Below the pieces are notes generated by a model. That model did no database searches, was not told the origin of the DNA, and worked only from the letters and a program-made list of their open reading frames with translations. 33,708 nt of DNA from Pseudomonas juntendi. Its GTDB lineage: Bacteria; Pseudomonadota; Gammaproteobacteria; Pseudomonadales; Pseudomonadaceae. The stretch covers positions 1 to 33,708 of the forward strand of contig NZ_BLJG01000021.1 in NCBI RefSeq assembly GCF_009932375.1. Reading direction: 5' to 3'. This document shows, one piece after another, positions 7,138 to 14,689 of the stretch (position 1 is its first letter; every line of letters starts with the position of its first letter). A program made the translations under genes and the position numbers.

Positions 7138-9501
7138 TCACTGCGCCGGCACCAGCCTGAGCGTGCTCTGCGCCGGAATCACCCCCATCTGCGCCTTCTG
7201 ATACCGCCCTTGCACATACCCTTCGGCCTGGTCTGCGTAATGCCGGTCGAAGGGCACGCCACTCTGCCCGACCGGGTTGCTGGTCAGCGCCTGCCCGGCA
7301 TCGGCAAAGTCGATCAGCCGCCGCGTCGAGGGGCCGTAGGTGACCGGCCATGGCGCCGGGCCTATTTTCGCCGACAGGTTGTTCGGTACCTCATGTGTAC
7401 CGGGGGCGGCGAATGGCCCAACGTTGAACAGCAGGTTCAGCGGCTTTTTCACCCCCAGGGGGTGGTTGTGGGTCAAGGTATGGGCCTTGCCCCACTGCCA
7501 GCGCGCCGGGTCGTTGCCGAGGGTGTCGCGCAGGTGCTTCAGGCTGTTGTGCCATGCCGTACGCACCACTTGGGTCCGGTCGGTGTGCTGGTCGCCACCC
7601 CGGGTATTCCACCAGGGCGAATCGGCATCCGCCGCCAGCCGTGGCAAGGCGGCGTCGATGGCGCGGGTACTGATCAGTACCGGGAACCAGGTATCGCCCA
7701 GTTCATCATGCAGGGCCGAATAGGCCAGCTCGTAAAGGAACTGGTTGAACAGGGTGGCGCTGGTCGAGTCCAGCGGGTAATCGCCCGCCCAGGCGGCCAG
7801 TTGTTCCACCAGTTCCTTTTCTTCATCACCTTCGGCTATGGCGCGCAGGGTCGCCAGCAGCGGGGCCAGCATGCGCGGGCCATAATCGCTGGTGGTGTCC
7901 AGCTGTAGCGCCTGGCTGTTCTGGGTGTCCCACTTCACCTCAGGGTTGGCCAGCTGGCGATCGAGCTGGCGGCCACGATCGGGCAGGTTGTAGTACCCCG
8001 GTATCGGCACCGCCGCCGGTGGCTGGTAATTGGCCGAGACGATATAGCCGCGGGCCGGGTTCTCCTGCTGCGGGTTGGCGCTGAAGGGGTAGAAACCGAG
8101 CTTGTCGGCCTGGCTGCTGGCGCCGTCGAGGATGAACGCCGGGTCGACGCCGGCTGGGCGTATCGGCAACTTCGCGGCCGCCCACCAGCCGATATCACCG
8201 CGGGCGTTGGCCCAGACGAAGTTCAGCCCCGGCGCATGGACCTTGGCTGTGGCTTCGCGCATCTTGCCCAGGGAGTCGGCGCGGTTGAGCTGGTAGAAAC
8301 CCTCGAGGATCGGGTTTTCGGTTTCGAGAAACGCCCACCACAGGGCTACTGGCGTGGTGCCGGCGATATTGCCCAGTACATCGTTGACGATGGGGCCATG
8401 GGGCGAGCGACGCAGGTTGAGGGTGACTGGCGCTTCACCCTTTACCGCAATCTGCTGCTGGGTGGTTTCCAGTGTGTGCCACCGGCCATCGACCATGACC
8501 TGGTTGCTGTCGGCCGGGTTGGTGCGTTCGGCGATCAGGTCGACATCATCGTTCTGGAACATGGTCAGGCTCCAGCCGAAGTCGCGGTTGTGGCCGAGCA
8601 GGGCGAACGGGTTGAGCGCCTGGAAGTAGCCGTACAGGTTGAAGCCGGGTGCCGACAGTTCGGCCTCGTACCACACCGCCGGTACTGCAAAACTGATGTG
8701 CGGGTCGCCTGCCAGCAACGGCCTGCCACTGCGTGTGCGGCTACCGGCGACGGCCCAGGCATTGCTGCCCTCGAACTGCGGAATGCCGGCATCGCCCAGT
8801 GCTTCGTGGCTGAGCCGGGCCAGGCTTTCGAGGCTGCGCCAGTCGGCCGCCGCCAGCGGTTTGCCCAGGGCCCCCTCGGGCTGCCAGCCCAGGTCGAAAA
8901 TGTTCAGGTAGTCAGGGCCCAACTGGTCGCGGATGTAGGTCAGCGCCGGTTCGGTGCGAAACGCTGCGGCAAAACTGTACGCCAGGTAGCCGGCGATACT
9001 CAGGGTGTCTTCGGCGGTGAACGGGCGTGGGGTGATACCGAGCAGGTCGAACTCCACCGGCTTGGGGTGGCTGGCCTGCCAGCGGTTGACCCCGTCGAGG
9101 TAGGCTTGCAAAGCCAGGGCGGCCGGCGATTGCGGGTCCTGGCGCCTGGCCATCAGGGCGGCTTGCTCGCGTATGCGCAGGCTGCGGAACAGCGTGTCGG
9201 TGGGCAGCAGCTTGTCGCCCAGCACCTCGGCCAGTTCGCCACGTGCCAGGCGGCGCATGATCTCCATTTGAAACAGCCGGTCCTGGGCATGCACATAGCC
9301 CAGCGCACGGTACAGGTCCGCCTCGTTCTGCGCTTGCAGGTGCGGCACGCCGCGGCTGTCGTAGCGCACGCTGACCGGTGCCTGCAGGCCGGCCATCGCC
9401 ACTTCGCCTTCACGCTGTGGCAGCTTGCCCTGTGCATACCAGTAACCAGCGCCAGCGGCCGCGGCAACAACCACGGCCAGTAGGGTCAGGCTGCGCTTCA
9501 T
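7138..9501 (-). CDS. Penicillin acylase family protein (possible acyl-homoserine lactone acylase)
   Basis: A 787-residue Ntn-hydrolase precursor that should be exported and self-cleaved into alpha and beta chains. An N-terminal hydrophobic segment (about residues 4-22) acts as signal or anchor. The alpha chain shows 'YDSRGVPHLQAQNEADLYRA' and 'GYVHAQDRLFQMEIMRR', conserved in the family. Cleavage is expected at EG/SNAW, making Ser246 the catalytic N-terminal residue, followed by 'LAGDPHISFAVPAVWYEAEL'. Length and layout match the AHL acylases HacB and QuiP of Pseudomonas as well as plain penicillin acylases. In P. aeruginosa hacB lies in the same chromosomal neighbourhood as I remember it, so HacB orthology is an inference. 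AAGGAG precedes the start. Confidence 0.9.
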   Translation of the reverse strand: MKRSLTLLAVVVAAAAGAGYWYAQGKLPQREGEVAMAGLQAPVSVRYDSRGVPHLQAQNEADLYRALGYVHAQDRLFQMEIMRRLARGELAEVLGDKLLPTDTLFRSLRIREQAALMARRQDPQSPAALALQAYLDGVNRWQASHPKPVEFDLLGITPRPFTAEDTLSIAGYLAYSFAAAFRTEPALTYIRDQLGPDYLNIFDLGWQPEGALGKPLAAADWRSLESLARLSHEALGDAGIPQFEGSNAWAVAGSRTRSGRPLLAGDPHISFAVPAVWYEAELSAPGFNLYGYFQALNPFALLGHNRDFGWSLTMFQNDDVDLIAERTNPADSNQVMVDGRWHTLETTQQQIAVKGEAPVTLNLRRSPHGPIVNDVLGNIAGTTPVALWWAFLETENPILEGFYQLNRADSLGKMREATAKVHAPGLNFVWANARGDIGWWAAAKLPIRPAGVDPAFILDGASSQADKLGFYPFSANPQQENPARGYIVSANYQPPAAVPIPGYYNLPDRGRQLDRQLANPEVKWDTQNSQALQLDTTSDYGPRMLAPLLATLRAIAEGDEEKELVEQLAAWAGDYPLDSTSATLFNQFLYELAYSALHDELGDTWFPVLISTRAIDAALPRLAADADSPWWNTRGGDQHTDRTQVVRTAWHNSLKHLRDTLGNDPARWQWGKAHTLTHNHPLGVKKPLNLLFNVGPFAAPGTHEVPNNLSAKIGPAPWPVTYGPSTRRLIDFADAGQALTSNPVGQSGVPFDRHYADQAEGYVQGRYQKAQMGVIPAQSTLRLVPAQ

Positions 9502-9587
9502 GCAGACTCCTTGAGCTATCTACGAAAAAAAAGGGTCCGACCTTGGGTGGATGCGCGAACGAGCACTGCCCCCAGGAAGGAGTTTCC

Positions 9588-10154
9588 ATGGCACTCAGCG
9601 AAAAACAGAAGATGCTTACCGGCCAGCTCTACCACGCTGGCTGCCCTGAATTGCAGGCCGAGCAGATCGCCAGCAAGCACTGGATGCACCGCTACAATAA
9701 CAGCGTGGAACTGCTTAACGACGCCCGTCATGGCTTGCTGCGCGAGCATTTTTGCCATGTGGGCGAGGGCACCGTGATCCGCCCACCCTTCTACTGCGAC
9801 TATGGCTACAACATCCGCGTCGGCCGCAACACCTTCATCAATTTCAACTGCGTGATGCTCGACGTGGTGCCGGTGTCTATCGGCGATGACTGCCAGATCG
9901 GCCCCAATGTGCAGATCTACGCCGCCGACCACCCGCTGGACCCCGACGTGCGGCGCAGCGGGCTGGAAAGCGGGCGCCCCGTGACCATTGGCAACAATGT
10001 GTGGATCGGCGGTGCGGCGATCATTCTGCCGGGTGTGACCATTGGCGATAACGCGGTGGTCGGTGCCGGTAGCGTGGTGACCCGGGATGTGCCAGCCGGT
10101 GCCACGGTGGTGGGTAACCCTGCACGGGTGCGTCAGCCTGCCCAAGGGCAATAG
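9588..10154 (+). CDS. Maltose O-acetyltransferase family (left-handed beta-helix acetyltransferase)
   Basis: A 188-residue cytoplasmic acetyltransferase using acetyl-CoA. The N-terminal Maa domain (about residues 1-60) contains 'EKQKMLTGQLYHAGCPEL' and the segment 'NNSVELLNDARHGLLREHF'. Hexapeptide turns then build a left-handed helix: 'IRVGRNTFINFNCVMLD', 'IGDDCQIGPNVQIYA' with the catalytic His in 'ADHPLD', then 'VTIGNNVWIGGAAIILPG'. The end is the common 'GNPARV'. AGGAAGGAG precedes ATG 9588. The true acceptor (sugar or other) is unknown; Maa, NodL and LacA are equally good comparisons. Its 3' end overlaps the convergent DUF6436 gene by 22 bases. Confidence 0.9.
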   Translation: MALSEKQKMLTGQLYHAGCPELQAEQIASKHWMHRYNNSVELLNDARHGLLREHFCHVGEGTVIRPPFYCDYGYNIRVGRNTFINFNCVMLDVVPVSIGDDCQIGPNVQIYAADHPLDPDVRRSGLESGRPVTIGNNVWIGGAAIILPGVTIGDNAVVGAGSVVTRDVPAGATVVGNPARVRQPAQGQ

Positions 10155-10702
10155 CAGCCCACCGCCAGGGTATTGGAGGCACTGACCTGGCGGCCGTCGA
10201 GCAGTGCCTTGAGAATAGGCTCGATGAAGCTGTTGCTGGCATTGCAGACAGCGCCTTCGCTGTAGGGGCCGAAATAGGCCAGGCGACCTCGCCGATCCCA
10301 GATGGCCACGGCCGGCGTGGCGGGCAGGTGTTCGCTACCGGGCAGGCTGCCCAGCGGTTGCAGCCCGGTGAGGTTGGCCGGCAGCTGGCCATGGCTGCCG
10401 GGCTTTTGCAGCACGTGGAAGGCTACGCCCTGTTCGGCGAACTGGCTGACCAGCTCGGCAAGGTGTTGTTGATTGCCGACATTGCAGGGGCAGGCCGGGT
10501 CCCAGAAGTGCACCACGCGGATCGGGCCCGGGCCGGCCAGCTCGGCGGGGAGCTGCAACTGGCTGCCGTCGAACAGCGTGGCCTGGTTGTCGAACGGGCG
10601 CAGGTAGCGGGCCTGGAAGGTGGTGAAGGCTTGCCACATCAGGGCGGCGCCGAGCAGCAGCCCGCAAGCGGCAGCCATCGGCTTGATGATCTTGATATTC
10701 AT
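10133..10702 (-). CDS. DUF6436-like, thioredoxin-fold-like membrane-anchored protein
   Basis: A 189-residue protein with an N-terminal membrane segment (about residues 8-25) and a periplasmic domain that looks like a thioredoxin fold: 'IRVVHFWDPACPCNV' at about 61-75, 'AFHVLQKPGSHGQL' and 'TPAVAIWDRRGRLAYFGPYS'. The redox site is CPC (Cys71, Cys73) rather than CxxC, and a second pair (GCYCPW) lies near the C-terminus. The CxC spacing suggests an oxidoreductase or metal-binding role, but no activity is established to my knowledge. I start it at MNIKIIK (10702) because further upstream the frame is Ser/Arg-rich and not membrane-like; no strong ribosome binding site is visible. Its stop lies inside the convergent acetyltransferase gene. 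Confidence 0.75.
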   Translation of the reverse strand: MNIKIIKPMAAACGLLLGAALMWQAFTTFQARYLRPFDNQATLFDGSQLQLPAELAGPGPIRVVHFWDPACPCNVGNQQHLAELVSQFAEQGVAFHVLQKPGSHGQLPANLTGLQPLGSLPGSEHLPATPAVAIWDRRGRLAYFGPYSEGAVCNASNSFIEPILKALLDGRQVSASNTLAVGCYCPWAG

Positions 10703-10826
10703 GAGAAGTCGTGGGCCGCTCCTACAATCGGATCGATGCAGGTTGTTCGAAGTGGACGAGCTTGCCATGACGAGGGCCAGAGCTGAATATCCCAGATCAA
10801 TACTTGCTTCACTGTGGATGTACCCG

Positions 10827-11753
10827 ATGCCCCCTGACTTTCAGCCCGACCGCCTGCGTGCCAGCCTGGCGCCGTTCACCGCGCGCCATCCGCTGTCGAC
10901 TCAAGCGCAGGATTACCAGCGTTTCTATGGCCTGAACCTGTCGGCCCACAGCTGGCTGGGCGGTTTCCAGGCCGCGGGGTTCGAGTTGGTCGGGCAGGCT
11001 TGGCTACCCGAGCAGCCAAGCGCGACGCTGTTCCTGCTGCATGGCTATTACGACCACATGGGCCTCTATCGGCATGTGATCGAGTGGGCGCTCGGGCAAG
11101 GTTTCGCGGTCATCAGCTGCGACCTGCCCGGCCATGGGCTGTCCAGCGGCGAGCGGGCGAGCATCAGCGACTTCGCGGTGTACCAGCAGGTGCTGCAGGC
11201 CCTGTTCGAACAGGCGCGTGCGTTGCAGTTGCCGCGGCCATGGCATTTGTGCGGGCAGAGCACGGGTGGGGCGATCGCGGTGGACCATTTGCTGCACCAA
11301 GGTGCCCATAGCCCTGTCGATGGCCAGGTCATTCTGCTGGCGCCGCTGGTGCGGCCATGTGCCTGGCGTTGGTCCAAATTCAGCTATCGCGTGCTGCGCC
11401 ATTTCGTCAATGGTATCGAGCGGCGCTTCAGTGAGAACACCAACGACCCTGCCTTCCTGCCGTTTCTCCAGGCCGACCCCCTGCAACCGCGCCGGCTGCC
11501 CACCGCCTGGGTGGGTGCCCTGATCGCCTGGGTCGAACGCATCGAGGCTGCGCCCAAAAGTACGCGGCGGCCATTGATCGTACAGGGAGAGGCCGACGGC
11601 ACGGTGGATTGGCCATACAACCTGGAGGTGCTGAAGGCCAAGTTCGCTGAGCCGCAGATCCTGATGCTGCCCGATGCGCGTCACCACCTGGCCAACGAGC
11701 TGCCAGGCATTCGCCAGCGCTACTTCGACTTCATCGACCAGCGCCTGGGCTGA
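10827..11753 (+). CDS. Lysophospholipase-like alpha/beta hydrolase
   Basis: A 308-residue alpha/beta hydrolase of the serine aminopeptidase S33/PldB type. Oxyanion region 'LFLLHGYYDHMGLY' is at about 68-81, then 'VISCDLPGHGLSSGERASI', nucleophile CGQSTGG with Ser145, Asp in 'GEADGTVDW' and His in 'DARHHLAN'. No signal peptide is seen, so it is probably cytoplasmic or membrane-associated. The frame is open further upstream, but codons between 10767 and 10817 are ones this genome avoids (AGG, AGA, TCA, ATA, CTT). The start is therefore placed at ATG 10827, with ATG 10818 as alternative. The stop touches the convergent DUF2059 gene with no gap. Substrate is unknown; monoacylglycerol or lysophospholipid is a family-based guess. 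Confidence 0.85.
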   Translation: MPPDFQPDRLRASLAPFTARHPLSTQAQDYQRFYGLNLSAHSWLGGFQAAGFELVGQAWLPEQPSATLFLLHGYYDHMGLYRHVIEWALGQGFAVISCDLPGHGLSSGERASISDFAVYQQVLQALFEQARALQLPRPWHLCGQSTGGAIAVDHLLHQGAHSPVDGQVILLAPLVRPCAWRWSKFSYRVLRHFVNGIERRFSENTNDPAFLPFLQADPLQPRRLPTAWVGALIAWVERIEAAPKSTRRPLIVQGEADGTVDWPYNLEVLKAKFAEPQILMLPDARHHLANELPGIRQRYFDFIDQRLG

Positions 11754-12506
11754 TCACTTCAGGTCGTTGCTGCTCTGGCCCACTGCCAGGCCGGCACGCA
11801 CCGCGGCCAGTGCCGCCTGGTAGTAGGCCTTGCCGTCGGGCGACTCGGCAAAGGTGGCGAACTCTTCCAGCTCGGCGTCGGACAGGTCGCGGTACACGTA
11901 CAGCAACGTATTGTTGAGGTCTTCGCCAATTTGCCCCATGAGCCGCTGGCGCTGACCGTCGAGCAGGCCTTGCGCCTGGCCGCCGCCGAACAGGCCGGGG
12001 ATCATCGAGCTGAGGCTGTCGGCCGCCACGCCGGCGATGGCCAGGCTGACTTCGGCGCCGGCTTCGCGTGCTGGCAAGGCCTGAGCCAGGTGGCCAATGA
12101 TCAGCAGGCGGTCATCGCTGGCCTGCATTTTCGGCAAGCCCTTGGCGTTTCTGGCCAGTTCATCCTTGCGCGTGGCCTTGAGCTCGGCGGCTACCACCTT
12201 GCGCCCCAGCGGCGACTGGAAGAACGCCAGGGCCGGTGCCGGGTTGGCCAGGCTGGCGCGCAGCTTTGCCTGGGCACGACGGTCTACCGCCTGGGCCTGG
12301 AAGCGCTGGTTGCTGTTGTCGACCAGCGCCTGGTACACGGCGGGCGGTAAACTGTTGCGGTAGCGCGCCTGGGCGGCGGTGAGGGCATCGTTGAAGTGGG
12401 CGCGCTGGTCGGGCCAGCCGGCAGCCTTGTACAGTTGATCCAGGTTATCTGCCCAGACAGGCGTGGTGCAGATCATCAGCAGAATCAGGGAAAACAGACG
12501 GCGCAT
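11754..12506 (-). CDS. DUF2059 family secreted protein
   Basis: A 250-residue periplasmic or secreted protein. It has a clear Sec signal, MRRLFSLILLMICTTPVWA/DN. The C-terminal half contains the DUF2059-type 'LSDAELEEFATFAESPDGKAYYQAAL' pattern, usually seen in small helical exported proteins; the N-terminal half repeats a similar helical theme ('ALAFFQSPLGRKVVAAELKA'), so this may be an internal duplication of the domain. AGGAGTCCTGA precedes the start. Function is unknown. It is convergent with the hydrolase (0-base gap) and divergent from the oxygenase. Confidence 0.8.
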   Translation of the reverse strand: MRRLFSLILLMICTTPVWADNLDQLYKAAGWPDQRAHFNDALTAAQARYRNSLPPAVYQALVDNSNQRFQAQAVDRRAQAKLRASLANPAPALAFFQSPLGRKVVAAELKATRKDELARNAKGLPKMQASDDRLLIIGHLAQALPAREAGAEVSLAIAGVAADSLSSMIPGLFGGGQAQGLLDGQRQRLMGQIGEDLNNTLLYVYRDLSDAELEEFATFAESPDGKAYYQAALAAVRAGLAVGQSSNDLK

Positions 12507-12616
12507 TCAGGACTCCTGTCGGCAGGCGACCATTGTCCTTGGCCCGGCGCCGGTTTGTCGAGATATGTGCGTGTTTCTCGGCCAAGTGGCGCTGTGCGCC
12601 GCCAGGGCGAATGGAT

Positions 12617-13252
12617 ATGATGCGCGCCATGCATACTTCCCCCGAAAACCCGATGCTCGCGGCCGTCGTTGACGATCTGGCCACCCATGGCTGGTCCCAA
12701 CAGGCGCTGTTTCTGCCTGTCGACCTTGCGCGCGCGTTGGCGGTCGAGTGCCGGCGCCGTTATGCCGAAGGCGAACTCAACCCGGCCGGGGTGGGGCGCG
12801 GTGATGCCCAGGAAGTACGCGAAACCATTCGCGGCGACCAGATCCAGTGGATCGACCCTGGCCAGGCCGAGGCTTGCGACCAGTACCTGGCGGCCATGGA
12901 CCAGTTACGGCTGGCCATCAACCAGGGCCTGTTTCTCGGCCTGCAGGATTTCGAGTGCCATTTTGCCCTGTACCCACCCGGGGCATTCTATCGCCGGCAT
13001 CTGGACCGCTTTCGTGACGACGATCGGCGCATGGTCTCGGCGGTGTTTTACCTGAACGAAGACTGGCAGCCGCAGGATGGTGGGCAGCTGCGCATGTTCC
13101 TGGCCGACGGTGCCGAGCCCCTGGTCGAGCCGCTGGCAGGTTGCCTGGTGGTGTTCCTGTCGGGTGAGGTGCCTCACGAAGTGCTGCCCGCCGGGCGTGA
13201 GCGCTTGTCGTTGACGGGCTGGTTCCGGCGGCGTGGCAATGACCCGTTCTGA
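12617..13252 (+). CDS. 2-oxoglutarate and Fe(II)-dependent oxygenase (prolyl 4-hydroxylase-like)
   Basis: A 211-residue cytoplasmic dioxygenase. The iron triad is seen as H128-x-D130 in 'RRHLDRF' and H187 in 'GEVPHEVLP', with Arg196 in 'RERLSLTGWF' to bind the 2-oxoglutarate carboxylate. 'SAVFYLNEDWQPQDGGQLRM' is the usual strand-turn of P4H-like enzymes. 'CHFALYPPGAFY' precedes the triad. The start is ambiguous among ATG 12611, 12617, 12620 and 12629; 12617 has AGGG at the best distance. The family includes YbiX- and P4H-like hydroxylases, some acting on EF-Tu in Pseudomonas, but this one cannot be tied to a substrate from sequence alone. Confidence 0.85.
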   Translation: MMRAMHTSPENPMLAAVVDDLATHGWSQQALFLPVDLARALAVECRRRYAEGELNPAGVGRGDAQEVRETIRGDQIQWIDPGQAEACDQYLAAMDQLRLAINQGLFLGLQDFECHFALYPPGAFYRRHLDRFRDDDRRMVSAVFYLNEDWQPQDGGQLRMFLADGAEPLVEPLAGCLVVFLSGEVPHEVLPAGRERLSLTGWFRRRGNDPF

Positions 13253-13335
13253 TTTGCCGAGGGTGCTGGTCAGCGCTTGCCTGCCAAATCAATAAGGCAT
13301 GTAGTGCGATGAGGGCGGCACAGACCGCACAAACC

Positions 13336-13824
13336 TCATTGCCCGGCCGCAGTCTCCTGCACACCCTTGAACCACTTCTGTTCGAGCTCGGCCGTGCGGC
13401 CACTGTCCTTCAACCGCTGCAGCGCATTGTTAACGGCACTTTCAAACGCCGGGTTGTCCTTCTGGAACGGGATCACCAGTTTCTTCTCGCCAAACGGCAG
13501 GCTCGCGTCAAGCGGGCCGTCACTCTTGAGTGCTTCGCTCGCTGGGGTCAGCGCGACATCATACTTGCCGCTTTCCACACCTGGCAGTACCTCGTCCGCA
13601 GGCGCCTCGACAAATTCGGCACGCAGGTCGAGTTCGCGGGCCAGGTCCTGGCCAAACTCCACATCGAAACCGCTCAGCCGCTCGTCTTGCTTGAACGCAT
13701 AAGGCGGGTTGTCGGCTTGTACGGCAATGCGCAGTTCGCCCCGGTCGGCGATTTCGTCGATCAGCTCCGCCTGGGCCAATGGACTGATCAGTACTGCTAG
13801 CAGTACCCCTATGGTCGAACGCAT
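13336..13824 (-). CDS. Short SBP_bac_3-type solute-binding protein, apparently missing lobe 2
   Basis: A 162-residue periplasmic protein with signal MRSTIGVLLAVLISPLAQA. Residues about 22-112 match lobe 1 of amino-acid binding proteins: 'RGELRIAVQADNPPYAF', 'LSGFDVEFGQDLARELDL', 'EFVEAPADEVLPGVESGKYDVA'. The chain then jumps to what is normally the C-terminal end: 'FGEKKLVIPFQKDNPAF' and 'AVNNALQRLKDSGRTAELEQKWF'. About 90-100 residues of the second lobe are absent compared with ordinary members of 240-260 residues. The frame is intact, with a good ribosome binding site (AAAAAGGGG), so it is not an obvious pseudogene. No permease or ATPase is adjacent. It may bind a ligand or protein partner without a closing cleft. 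Confidence 0.8.
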   Translation of the reverse strand: MRSTIGVLLAVLISPLAQAELIDEIADRGELRIAVQADNPPYAFKQDERLSGFDVEFGQDLARELDLRAEFVEAPADEVLPGVESGKYDVALTPASEALKSDGPLDASLPFGEKKLVIPFQKDNPAFESAVNNALQRLKDSGRTAELEQKWFKGVQETAAGQ

Positions 13825-13902
13825 TGAAGGCCCCTTTTTCTTTTACAGGTGAATAACTTTCGTCACGGCTTTATTCCTCGCCATGATCGAACGCAGCCTA
13901 AG

Positions 13903-13989
13903 ACCTTGGCGCCTCGGCATTGTTTAACCCTGACTTAAATTTTTCTGTCAGGCAACGTGAACACCTTGGCGCATATTTCAACTAAGGTG
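13903..13989. promoter_or_regulatory. Repeat-rich leader upstream of the DUF4399 gene
   Basis: ACCTTGGCGC occurs twice, at 13903-13912 and 13963-13972, exactly 60 bases apart. CCTGAC/GTCAGG (13929-13934 and 13947-13952) and CACCTT/AAGGTG (13962-13967 and 13984-13989) are inverted pairs. These could be operator sites for either neighbouring gene; no clear promoter hexamers are seen. Confidence 0.3.
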
Positions 13990-14048
13990 AACTACCGCCG
14001 CTGTTGGATGACAAGCTGCGGTCACTGAGTGAATCACAGGAGAAGTGA

Positions 14049-14525
14049 ATGAACAGCCTATTTTCGCGTGCTGCCGTTGCCGGTTTGCTGATGGGAGCGT
14101 CGGTGTTGGCCAGTGCCGCAGACGCCCTGAAGAGCCAGGAGCCGCCCAAGGATGCCAAGGTCTTCATCGTTTCCCCCGCCGATGGTGCCACCGTCGACAA
14201 GACCTTTACCGTCAAGTTCGGCATTGAAGGCATGGGCCTGAAGCCTGCCGGCGACCAGACCCCACACACCGGCCACCACCACTTGCTGGTGGATGTGGAC
14301 AAAGAGCCCGTCGCCGACATGCCGCTGCCGACCAGCCTGATGCCAGAGGCCGGCACCGCACTGCCAGCCGGGCCGCAGGTGCTGCATTTCGGCAAGGCAC
14401 AGACCGAAACCAGCATTACCCTGACCCCGGGCAAGCACACCCTGCAACTGGTGCTGGGTGACCAGTATCACGTGCCGTTCAAGCCGAGCGTCGAGTCGCA
14501 GAAGATTACTGTCGACGTGAAATAG
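14049..14525 (+). CDS. DUF4399 family periplasmic protein
   Basis: A 158-residue exported protein with signal MNSLFSRAAVAGLLMGASVLASA. The mature part looks like a small beta sandwich: 'KVFIVSPADGATVDKTFTVKFG', then a His cluster 'PHTGHHHLLVDVD' (His73, 76, 77, 78), and 'HTLQLVLGDQYHVPFKPSVES' near the end. The conserved His cluster suggests metal binding, but this is inference. Members are sometimes labelled RodA-like by mistake; there is no similarity to RodA. AGGAG precedes ATG 14049. It is convergent with serA across a REPIN and a two-way terminator. Confidence 0.85.
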   Translation: MNSLFSRAAVAGLLMGASVLASAADALKSQEPPKDAKVFIVSPADGATVDKTFTVKFGIEGMGLKPAGDQTPHTGHHHLLVDVDKEPVADMPLPTSLMPEAGTALPAGPQVLHFGKAQTETSITLTPGKHTLQLVLGDQYHVPFKPSVESQKITVDVK

Positions 14526-14536
14526 GTGTTGGGCTT

Positions 14537-14615
14537 TTCGCGGGCTCGCCCGCTCCCACAGGGGGGCACAAGCTTCGGGTTTGCGGTGTCCTGTGGGAGC
14601 GGGCAAGCCCGCGAA
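14537..14615. repeat. REPIN between the DUF4399 gene and serA
   Basis: TTCGCGGGCTCGCCCGCTCC at 14537 and its inverse ending at 14615 are separated by about 28 bases. The outer REP halves are nearly perfect mirror copies. Confidence 0.88.
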
Positions 14616-14642
14616 GCAGGCGACGCCGCTTCCACCGGCAAA

Positions 14643-14673
14643 AAAAAGGGAGGCCACCAGGGCCTCCCTTTTT
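14643..14673. terminator. Bidirectional terminator shared by the DUF4399 gene and serA
   Basis: GGGAGGCC (14648-14655) pairs with GGCCTCCC (14661-14668) over a five-base loop, with an A tract before and a T tract after. It serves the plus-strand gene on the left and serA on the right. Confidence 0.9.
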
Positions 14674-14689
14674 CATGCTGCAAGCAAAC

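Noticed and set aside
10620..10826. Longer start for the lysophospholipase-like hydrolase
   Set aside because: The stretch runs through the divergent gene's start and, from 10767, uses codons rare in this genome.
13336..13824. Calling the short binding protein a pseudogene
   Set aside because: The frame, signal peptide, ribosome binding site and C-terminal helix are all intact, and no leftover lobe-2 sequence is seen next to it.
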